A DNA stretch of 50,875 nt, from positions 1 to 50,875 of the forward strand of contig CALAOT010000059.1 in NCBI GenBank assembly GCA_937889545.1, read 5' to 3'. A program made the translations under genes and the position numbers. Shown here one piece after another: positions 44,462 through 50,875 of this stretch; position 1 is the first letter of the stretch; the number at the start of each line of letters is the position of its first letter. The notes below the pieces were generated by a model. It searched no databases, had not been told where the DNA came from, and worked only from the letters and a program-made list of their open reading frames with translations. The stretch comes from an uncultured Opitutaceae bacterium. Its GTDB lineage: Bacteria > Verrucomicrobiota > Verrucomicrobiia > Opitutales > Opitutaceae.

Positions 44462-45516
44462 TTTCCGGGCTTCTTTTCGGATTCCACGCCCAGGTGCTTC
44501 TCCAGCATCTCGACGCGCCTGAAGAGCTCCGGCAGCCTGTTGCGAAGCACGAATATCCGCTGGGCCACCATGTAGGGCAATGAGGGCGTGCCGCGGACGG
44601 AGACGCCCGGGGGAATGTCTTTGCTGATGCCGGACTGGGCGCCGACCTTTGCGCCCTTCCCGAGCGTCAGGTGCCCCGCGAGCCCCGCCTGGCCGCCGAG
44701 CACCACGTAATCGCAGAGCGTCGTGCTGCCCGAGATGCCCGTCAGCGCGCATATCAGGCAATGCTTTCCTATGACGACGTTGTGTCCCACCTGCACGAGG
44801 TTGTCGATCTTGGTGCCCTCGCCCACGACCGTCTGGCCGAAGCGCGCGCGATCGACCGTCGAGTTTGCCCCGATCTCGACGTCGTCGCCGATCAGCACGC
44901 CGCCGACCTGGGGGACCTTCTCGTGCCGGCCCGAGACGAACTCGTAGCCGAAGCCGTCCGATCCTATCACGACGCCGGGATGCAGCCTCACCCGGCTGCC
45001 GAGCGCGCACTCCGCCGATACGATCGCCCCCGGCATGAGCCAGGAGTCCTCGCCCACCCGGGCGCCCCTTCCCACGAACACCTGGGCCTGGAGGTGGGCC
45101 CGCTCGCCCACCGCCGCTCCTGACTCCACGATGCACAGCGGTCCCACGGTCGCCGAGGCGGCGACCGACGTGTCCGCGGCGACCATCGCGGACGCATGGA
45201 TCCCGGGCTTGGGCCTGGGCCAGAGCGACTGCTCGATCCGCGAGCACAGGCGCGCGAGCGCGATCGAGGGGTTGTCCACGGTCATGTGCACCTGGTCCGG
45301 CCCGGGCTTCCCGGCATAGTCCGGCGGAAGCAGCACGACCGACGCGCGGGTCGAGGCGACGGACGACCTGTACCTGGGATTGCCCAGGAACGAGATGTCC
45401 CCCGGAACCGCGGACTCAAGCGAGGCTATACCGCGAATCGACTCCGTTGTCGCGCCCGCGGTCTTCCTGGGCTTTGCGATCGCCGCGATTTCATCCAGTG
45501 TGAACGAGACCTGCAT
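44458..45516 (-). CDS. lpxD: UDP-3-O-acylglucosamine N-acyltransferase LpxD
   Basis: A 352-residue enzyme with an N-terminal uridine-binding domain, a long left-handed beta-helix of hexapeptide repeats (about 105-310) and a C-terminal helix. The catalytic histidine is in [26 protein letters not shown] is the LpxD signature that binds the acyl chain. It adds the N-linked hydroxy fatty acid in the third step of lipid A synthesis. Its ATG lies only four bases downstream of the U-run of an intrinsic terminator (see 45521-45561), so it must be expressed by read-through or from a promoter inside or before that hairpin. The C-terminus overlaps the convergent ATPase gene by four bases. Confidence 0.95.
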
Positions 45517-45520
45517 ACGC

Positions 45521-45561
45521 TAAAGACAAAGAACCCCGCCTGCTCAACGCAAGCGGGGTTC
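45521..45561 (-). terminator. Intrinsic terminator after skp, immediately upstream of lpxD
   Basis: On the minus strand GAACCCCGC (45561-45553) pairs perfectly with GCGGGGTTC (45539-45531) over a 13-base loop, followed by TTTGTCTTTA (45530-45521). This is a strong Rho-independent terminator for the rplI-dnaB-bamA-skp transcript. It ends four bases before the lpxD ATG. Confidence 0.8.
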
Positions 45562-45595
45562 GATCCGAAATGAAGGGCCGTTCCCGGGCCAGGTC

Positions 45596-46273
45596 CTACT
45601 TGGACGGCGTGATGCCGGGGACGGTGATCTTCGGCGTTTCGCTGGCGGCCGGCGCCGCGGCGGGCGCCGTGGACGTTACGGGCGTCGGCGTCACGGCCGG
45701 ACGGTCCTTGTTGATCCCGGCCATCACCTCTTCGGTGATGTCGAGGGACGGGTCGAAATAGAGGACGTTGGACACCCCGATGAGGGTCGGGCCCGACTTG
45801 TCGATCAGGAACGTCGCGCCCTTCTTCTTCGCGACCTCGACCGCGACCTTGGCGATCTCCTCGACCATCAGGGTCTTAAAGGTCTGGAAGCGCTGCTGGA
45901 GGGTGGTGCGGGTGTTCTGAACGAACGAGTTCTGCTCACCGCGCTTCTGCTGGATCTCGTCGTACTTCTTCTGCGCCTCCCCCTGCGCCTTGGCCTTGGC
46001 CTCGGCCGACGCAGCCGGGCTCTTGGCCTGCTCGTCAAGCTCCTTGAACTGCTCCACCAACGTGTTGCCCTCCTTGGTGATCTGGGCCAGCTGCTCCTGG
46101 GCCTTCGCCTCGTCAGCCTGCAGCTTCGCCTGCTGCTCCTGGGTCTTGTAGTGGCTGTCGAAGAGCTTGGCCACATCCACGACGAGGATCTTGGGGGCCG
46201 TTTGGGCGTGTGTCGTCAGCACGGAGAAGGCTACGGCCGCGACGGCGAGGATGGACTGAATGGGTTTCTTCAT
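45596..46273 (-). CDS. skp: Periplasmic chaperone Skp/OmpH
   Basis: A 225-residue protein with a Sec signal peptide (MKKPIQSILAVAAVAFSVLT, cleavage probably after THA). Next comes the Skp/OmpH core KILVVDVAKLF and a long, highly charged coiled-coil (about residues 40-150) rich in Lys, Glu and Gln, which would form the tentacles that hold unfolded outer-membrane proteins. The C-terminus (about 190-225) is a Pro/Thr/Ala-rich tail beyond the usual fold. It lies 40 bases after bamA on the same strand, the widely conserved bamA-skp order, and is followed by a terminator. ATG 46273 starts the signal peptide; upstream in-frame sequence is not signal-like. Confidence 0.9.
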   Translation of the reverse strand: MKKPIQSILAVAAVAFSVLTTHAQTAPKILVVDVAKLFDSHYKTQEQQAKLQADEAKAQEQLAQITKEGNTLVEQFKELDEQAKSPAASAEAKAKAQGEAQKKYDEIQQKRGEQNSFVQNTRTTLQQRFQTFKTLMVEEIAKVAVEVAKKKGATFLIDKSGPTLIGVSNVLYFDPSLDITEEVMAGINKDRPAVTPTPVTSTAPAAAPAASETPKITVPGITPSK

Positions 46274-46313
46274 GGGTTGTTTCGCAGTGAGTAAGAGGGT
46301 CAGCCAATCGGAA

Positions 46314-48692
46314 TTAGAAGCGCGTGCCAAACGAAAAATTGAACTGCCCGCCCTGCTTGTTGTAGTGGTCTCCCTTGACGGGAATGGCGTAATCCAGGCT
46401 CAGCGGCGAGCCGGCCACCATGAGCCGCAGGCCGATGCCGTAGTCGTCGTTGTATCCCCCTGGGTTGAAGTCGAATGCGGGCCCGTTGACGAACCCGACA
46501 TCGTAGAAGACGGCGGCCCGGATCGGGTCCACGATCTCCACCGAGTACTCGGCCGTGAACATGCCGTAGGTCTTGCCGCCGATCGGCTCCCCGAAGATGT
46601 CGCGCGGGCTGACCTCGTTGAACTGGAATCCGCGCAAGGTCTGGGGCCCGCCCAGGTAGAACGAGTCGTAATACGGCAGCGCCTTGAAGCCGCCGTAGTT
46701 GTTGACGACGCCCCCGTAACCGACGAGCTCGAGGACCTGGGTCTGCGTGTCGAAAACCTTGAAGTTCTGCGAGCCGTGGAATTCGACCTTGTAGAAGCTG
46801 TCGGTTCCTCCCAGCGGGCCACCCGCGACCGTCGTCGCAATGTCGATGCGGTTCCCGGAGGTCGGACTGACGAGCTTGTCGCGCGTGTCGCGGACGAACT
46901 CGAAGCCGAGGGAGGAGACGTCGTGCAGGCCCATGTAGCTCTGGATGATGGGCGAGGACGACGAGCTCACGTTGTAGATGTCAACGATCTCGTACTGGTA
47001 GGTCAGGATCCCCTGGACGAGCCCGAACAGCGGCTTGCGCAGGTTGACGAAGCCGCCTTCCTGGAGCTCCTGGTAGTACGTGCTGACGTACGAGGACTGC
47101 TCCCGGAACAGGCTGAACCCGAGCCCGAGGGTCTTCTCGAAGAGATAGGGCTCCTCGAAGCTGATGACCGCCTCGTTGGACAGCGAGCCGATCGACACCT
47201 TTATGCTGAACTTCTCGCCGTCGCCCTGGAAGACCGAGCGCCTGTTGAACAGGTCGAAGTTGGTCTGCTGGACCGTGGCAAAGACCGTCGCCCGCTCGAG
47301 CGAGCTGTAGCCCGCGCCGAATGTGAACGTTCCCGTCCGCCCCTCCTTCACCACAACGCGCATGTCGCGCCGGCCCGGTATGTTGGTGTCCTGCGGCGTG
47401 ATCTCCACGTTGTCGAAGAAGCGCGTGTTCTCGAGCCTGTTCTTGCTGATCTTCATCCGCACCGTGTCGAACACGTCGCCCGGGCCTAGGACCAGCTCGC
47501 GTATGATGACGACGCTCTTTGTCTTCGTGTTGCCCTCGATCTGAACCGACTCGACGTTGAACTTCTCGCTCTCGTCGATCCTGAACTCGAGGTCGATGTC
47601 GTTCGTCTTAAGGTTGGGCCTGCGCGTGACGCGCACGCGCGTGTCGAGGTACCCGTCCTTTCCGTAGTAGTCCTCCAGCCGCTCGACGGCCTTGTCGATC
47701 TTCGACGGCGAGAACACGGCGCCCTGCCTCGCGTACAGCGAGGCGACGCGCCTGAGGAGCATGGCGGAGTGCAGCTTGTTCCCGGTGATCGTGATCTCCC
47801 CGATCTTGTACCGGCGGCCCTCGACGACCGCGATCGTGATGATAAGGCTGTCCGGCTTGGGATAGGAGAAGACGATCTTCTCCTCCGGGATCTCGACATC
47901 CAGGTAGCCGCCCTCGCGGTAGAAGTCCCTGAGCTTGTCCAGGTCGTCCTGAAAGTCGTCGTCCTTGAAGCGGCCGGAATCGGTGAGCCAGGAGAACATC
48001 CACCATTTCGCGGTCTGCATCTGGCGCCGGAGCACCTTTGCCTTGACGTGGGCATTCCCGGTGAACCTGACTTCCTTGATCTTCACCTTCCGTCCCTCCC
48101 TGATCTTGAAGGTGATCGTGCCCAGGCCCGTCCCCCGGTCGCGCGCGATCGTGTAGCTTATCGCAACCTGGTTGAACCCCTCCTTCTGGTAGAACTCCTT
48201 CAGTTTCTCGGAGTCCTCCTTGACCTGGCGCTCATCGAGCGCCGTGTTGGGCGCCGTCTTGACCTCCTGCGTGAGCCGGCGCGTCTTGACCTGCTTGTTC
48301 CCCTCATACTTGACGGCGAAGACGCGGTATTTTGGCGTCACCTCGAACACGAGGTTGAACGTGCGCGCGTCGACCGCCTCCCGCTTGATCTCGATGAACT
48401 CGAAGAGGCCCGTCTTGTAGAGCGCCCGGATGTCCCGATCGAGCATTGTCTCGTCCAGGTCGCCGCCCTCGCGCACCTGGATGTTGGCCCGGACGACCTG
48501 CTCGTTGACGCTGGCCGTTCCGACGAACTTCACCGTGACCGCGCCCACCTTGTAGGCTGGCGCGGGCGCCTCCGCGCCCGCACTGGCAGCCTGTGCGCCC
48601 AAGCGGCACAGTCCCGCGCCGACAACCATACAGACGCCCAGGGAAATTCGCAGGACACTGTTGATCACAGGGTTACTGTGTAAAGTTTTCAA
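46314..48692 (-). CDS. bamA: Outer membrane protein assembly factor BamA
   Basis: A 792-residue Omp85 protein. A signal peptide (residues 1 to about 35, ending LGAQA) is followed by five POTRA repeats (about 45-410; each with a KTGLFEFIEI-like or RGRDTG-type strand-helix pattern) and a C-terminal beta-barrel (about 430-792). The barrel contains VRDTRDKLVSPTSGNRI near 625 and ends FNFSFGTRF with a terminal Phe, as outer-membrane barrels do. BamA inserts other barrels into the outer membrane. Its ATG lies inside the 3' end of dnaB (20-base overlap, other frame), so translation is probably coupled. Confidence 0.96.
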   Translation of the reverse strand: MKTLHSNPVINSVLRISLGVCMVVGAGLCRLGAQAASAGAEAPAPAYKVGAVTVKFVGTASVNEQVVRANIQVREGGDLDETMLDRDIRALYKTGLFEFIEIKREAVDARTFNLVFEVTPKYRVFAVKYEGNKQVKTRRLTQEVKTAPNTALDERQVKEDSEKLKEFYQKEGFNQVAISYTIARDRGTGLGTITFKIREGRKVKIKEVRFTGNAHVKAKVLRRQMQTAKWWMFSWLTDSGRFKDDDFQDDLDKLRDFYREGGYLDVEIPEEKIVFSYPKPDSLIITIAVVEGRRYKIGEITITGNKLHSAMLLRRVASLYARQGAVFSPSKIDKAVERLEDYYGKDGYLDTRVRVTRRPNLKTNDIDLEFRIDESEKFNVESVQIEGNTKTKSVVIIRELVLGPGDVFDTVRMKISKNRLENTRFFDNVEITPQDTNIPGRRDMRVVVKEGRTGTFTFGAGYSSLERATVFATVQQTNFDLFNRRSVFQGDGEKFSIKVSIGSLSNEAVISFEEPYLFEKTLGLGFSLFREQSSYVSTYYQELQEGGFVNLRKPLFGLVQGILTYQYEIVDIYNVSSSSSPIIQSYMGLHDVSSLGFEFVRDTRDKLVSPTSGNRIDIATTVAGGPLGGTDSFYKVEFHGSQNFKVFDTQTQVLELVGYGGVVNNYGGFKALPYYDSFYLGGPQTLRGFQFNEVSPRDIFGEPIGGKTYGMFTAEYSVEIVDPIRAAVFYDVGFVNGPAFDFNPGGYNDDYGIGLRLMVAGSPLSLDYAIPVKGDHYNKQGGQFNFSFGTRF

Positions 48693-50055
48693 ATCTGGTG
48701 ATGTCGCGCAGGAACGTCAGGCGCAGTTCTCCTACCGGCCCGTTTCGCTGCTTGGCAACGATTAACTCGGCCGAATCGGTGGCCACCTGGTATTTCTCGT
48801 CTGCGTCCTTGGGTCGGGCAAGCATAAGCACTACGTCCGCATCCTGCTCGATCGATCCGGATTCGCGCAGGTCGGCAAGCCTGGGGGCGCGGTTCTCCTT
48901 TTCGGACGAGCGGTTCAACTGACTTAATACAAGGACGGGCACATCAAGTTCCTTCGCCAGCGCCTTTAATCCGCGGGAAGCCTCCGCGACCTGCTGTTCC
49001 CGGGGCACCTTCGAGTCGATCGGGCTGAGGAGCTGGAGGTAGTCGACAATGATCAGGCCCAGCTTGTTGCGGGAGTAGACCCGTCTGGCCTTTGCGCGCA
49101 ACTGCATGATTGACAGGTTACTTGAGTCATCGATGAAGAGCGGAGCCTTCGAGAACTCGTCCGCCGCGGCCACCAGCCGCTGCTGTTCGTCGCCGTTCTT
49201 CGACAGGACCCCGTCGCGCAGGGCCTGCATCTTGACCCGCGCCCGCGAGCAGAGCATGCGCAGCGCCAGCTGCGAGGCGCTCATCTCGAGGGAGAAGACG
49301 AGCGTCGGGAACGGCTCGCCCCGCTTCGGGAGCGTCACAGCCTCCGCGACATTGAGCGCGAACGATGTCTTGCCCATCGACGGACGGGCCGCGAGCACGA
49401 TCATCTCCTGGCGCTGGAAGCCAAACGTGAGCCGGTCCAGGTCGTGGAAACCCGACGGGGCGCCCGTCATCTCGCCCCGCTTCATCATCATCTTGTGGAC
49501 GACGTTCATCGCCTCCTTCGTCGGAGCGCTCATGGGCTTTGCGCCCTCGCTCACGCGGCTCTGCGTGACGGCGAAGATCTTGTGCTCGATCTGGTCCACG
49601 AACTCGTCGATTCCCCCGGTGAAATTGAAGCAGTCCTCGACGGCCCCCGTCGCCGAGCGGATGATCTCGCGGAGCAGGTGCAGCTCGCGGATCCTTTCGA
49701 TGAAATAGCCCGCCTGCGCCGTGGTGGGGATGCTCCCGCTCACGCGGGTCAGGAAGGCGTACCCGCCGATCGAATCGAGCTGCTTGGCCGCCTTGAGCTC
49801 CTCCCCCAGGACCGCGACGTCGATGGGGGCCTGGCGGTTGTAGAGGTCCAGGAGCCTCTCATAAACGATCCCGTGGGCCGCGACGAAGAACGACTCCGGC
49901 GAGACCTGCGCCTCCAGGCAGCGCGCAATGACCTCGGCGCCGTCGATCAGGCAGCAGGACAGCAGGTACTCCTCAGCCTCGACGCTGTGCGGCATCCCGC
50001 GGCCGGCAGCCGTCGCGCCGGATCGTTGAGGGGGGGGGCTCTTCTCGTCGGCCAT
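48673..50055 (-). CDS. dnaB: Replicative DNA helicase DnaB
   Basis: A 460-residue hexameric helicase. The N-terminal domain opens PHSVEAEEYLLSCCLIDG (from residue 22), the RecA-like domain has Walker A ARPSMGKTS at 223-231, then VFSLEMSASQLALRM, Walker B GLIIVDYLQLL, and the DnaB-type arginine/glutamine region LADLRESGSIEQDADVV. No intein interrupts it. The first 20 residues (MADEKSPPPQRSGATAAGRG) are a short extension before family homology; Met21 is an alternative start. It unwinds DNA ahead of the replisome. Placement after rplI is a common bacterial arrangement. Confidence 0.96.
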   Translation of the reverse strand: MADEKSPPPQRSGATAAGRGMPHSVEAEEYLLSCCLIDGAEVIARCLEAQVSPESFFVAAHGIVYERLLDLYNRQAPIDVAVLGEELKAAKQLDSIGGYAFLTRVSGSIPTTAQAGYFIERIRELHLLREIIRSATGAVEDCFNFTGGIDEFVDQIEHKIFAVTQSRVSEGAKPMSAPTKEAMNVVHKMMMKRGEMTGAPSGFHDLDRLTFGFQRQEMIVLAARPSMGKTSFALNVAEAVTLPKRGEPFPTLVFSLEMSASQLALRMLCSRARVKMQALRDGVLSKNGDEQQRLVAAADEFSKAPLFIDDSSNLSIMQLRAKARRVYSRNKLGLIIVDYLQLLSPIDSKVPREQQVAEASRGLKALAKELDVPVLVLSQLNRSSEKENRAPRLADLRESGSIEQDADVVLMLARPKDADEKYQVATDSAELIVAKQRNGPVGELRLTFLRDITRFENFTQ

Positions 50056-50122
50056 GCAGGGGGTCGGCCGGGGCCCCCTTCCGGGCAGCCCTCGGCAATC
50101 GTTGGCGGGAACGCCGGGAGGC

Positions 50123-50647
50123 CTACCTCCTTGACTCGCCCTTCCTGTTCTTCTTGTCCTCGGCGGCCTTCTCCTCAGCCGAGGGCTCGATCGGGTTCTC
50201 GGAGACGACGTCGAAGGCGAGGTCCACGGCAACGTCGGCGTGGAGCTTCACCTTGACCGTGTGCCTGCCGAGCGTCTTGACCGGGGTGTGCAGTTGGATC
50301 CGCTTGCGGTCGATGGAGAAGCCGGCGGCCACGAGCTTGTCGTGGAGGTCGCCCACCGTGACGGAGCCGAACATCTTGCCCCCCTCTCCCGTGGTGACCG
50401 CAAAGGCGAGGCTGGTCTTCTCGAGCTTTTGCGCGACCTCCTGGGCTCCGCTGAGCTCGAGGGCCTCGCGCCCGGCGCGGCGCTTCTTCAGCGCCTCGAT
50501 CTGCTTGCTGTTCGCGTGGGTCACGGGGAGCGCCATGCCGCTCGGGAGGAGAAAATTGCGCGCGTAACCGGCGCGAACCCTGACTTGGTCGCCTTCGCCG
50601 CCGAGGCCGTCGACGGGCTTGACGAGCAGTACTTCGGTGTGGGCCAT
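50123..50647 (-). CDS. rplI: 50S ribosomal protein L9
   Basis: A 174-residue L9 protein. The N-terminal rRNA-binding domain has VDGLGGEGDQVRVRAGYARN followed by FLLPSGMALPVT. A long connecting helix rich in Lys/Glu/Arg (about 45-75) leads to the C-terminal domain with GKMFGSVTVGDLHDKL. It is about 25 residues longer than Escherichia coli L9, with a charged tail IEPSAEEKAAEDKKNRKG. ATG 50647 is the family start; the frame continues upstream without a family-like sequence. It heads the rplI-dnaB-bamA-skp operon, preceded by a good promoter candidate. The usual rpsF/rpsR/ssb neighbours are not seen within the 228 bases that remain. Confidence 0.95.
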   Translation of the reverse strand: MAHTEVLLVKPVDGLGGEGDQVRVRAGYARNFLLPSGMALPVTHANSKQIEALKKRRAGREALELSGAQEVAQKLEKTSLAFAVTTGEGGKMFGSVTVGDLHDKLVAAGFSIDRKRIQLHTPVKTLGRHTVKVKLHADVAVDLAFDVVSENPIEPSAEEKAAEDKKNRKGESRR

Positions 50648-50687
50648 TGTGGTGGTAAATGTGGAGGGATAGCTGTGCGGAAACCCA

Positions 50688-50718
50688 ACTAAATCCCGCA
50701 GCCGCGAGGGGGTGTCAA
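50688..50718 (-). promoter_or_regulatory. Promoter candidate for the rplI-dnaB-bamA-skp operon
   Basis: On the minus strand a perfect -35 TTGACA (50718-50713) is followed 19 bases later by TTTAGT (50693-50688), a four-of-six match to the -10 box. The -10 lies about 40 bases before the rplI ATG. The spacer is longer than the optimum 17. The rest of 50648-50875 shows no gene or other clear element. Confidence 0.5.
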
Positions 50719-50875
50719 CGAAGTATTTCCCCGGTGCGGCCGGGTTCGGGCGCCTCCGGAATCGGCGCGCCGCGGATCCGCCTCCCGGGCCGGGCATGTA
50801 AGCCTGCCCAATGCAAGGTTCTTGGAGGACGGCGCACGGCTACCCGGCGATTCGCCGCGCACCCGGCCGCGCCCC

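Noticed and set aside
48673..50055. Intein in dnaB
   Set aside because: Checked because dnaB often carries one; the helicase motifs follow each other at normal spacing with no insertion.
50059..50078. GGGGG/CCCCC inverted repeat just before the dnaB start
   Set aside because: Only five G-C pairs around a loop that is itself GC-rich and self-pairing; expected by chance in this composition.

Overview
The window is a GC-rich chromosomal segment of a Gram-negative, diderm bacterium. It has an LPS/outer-membrane gene set (lpxD, skp, bamA, two GT9 heptosyltransferase-type genes, an LpxL-type acyltransferase), a quinol-oxidising alternative complex III, and ordinary housekeeping genes. The combination of alternative complex III, an animal-type UDP-glucose dehydrogenase, frequent GTG/TTG starts and weak Shine-Dalgarno sites suggests Verrucomicrobiota (Opitutales-like). 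That assignment is inferred from gene content, not proven. I saw no insertion sequence, prophage, CRISPR array, rRNA or plasmid feature, and no gene-free stretch over 300 bases.

Layout. (1) 1-4711, + strand: the 3' part of an alternative complex III operon (actB end, actC, actD, actE, actF), closed by a lipoprotein cytochrome c; no oxidase genes follow. (2) 4790-5859, - strand: ybaB-recR with a tRNA-Gly(CCC) downstream; a DJ-1/PfpI gene is divergent. (3) 6651-26461, + strand: a 17-gene surface-glycan cluster. It holds an asparagine-synthetase-type amidotransferase, six GT-B glycosyltransferases, a Wzm/Wzt ABC exporter, a methyltransferase, a Wzy-like membrane protein, a PIG-L deacetylase, a WcaF-type acetyltransferase, an O-antigen ligase/polymerase, a polyprenyl glycosylphosphotransferase, a flavin disulfide oxidoreductase and an FkbM methyltransferase. 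Most junctions are 4-base stop/start overlaps. (4) 26443-33593: hisA (-), an M42 peptidase (+), tig-clpP-clpX (-), tsaB-alr (+). (5) 33611-40456, - strand: GT9 - serS - tilS - ftsH - ugd, read in that order. (6) 40479-44461, + strand: a fused LpxL acyltransferase/GT9 gene, then two oligopeptide-type ABC ATPases. (7) 44458-50647, - strand: rplI - dnaB - bamA - skp - terminator hairpin - lpxD.

How the genes fit together. Complex III would oxidise quinol and pass electrons through two membrane-anchored monohaem cytochromes to an oxidase encoded elsewhere. The glycan cluster could start a repeat unit on undecaprenyl phosphate, extend and decorate it (amidation, methylation, deacetylation, acetylation), and export it. 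It carries parts of both the ABC-dependent and the Wzy/ligase routes. Regions 5-7 hold LPS and envelope assembly genes interleaved with translation, proteolysis and replication genes.

Points most worth a second look are the LpxL-GT9 fusion, the hybrid glycan export set with an embedded dihydrolipoamide-dehydrogenase-like enzyme, and an intrinsic terminator whose U-tract ends four bases before the lpxD start codon. Nothing here is clearly a wholly new system.
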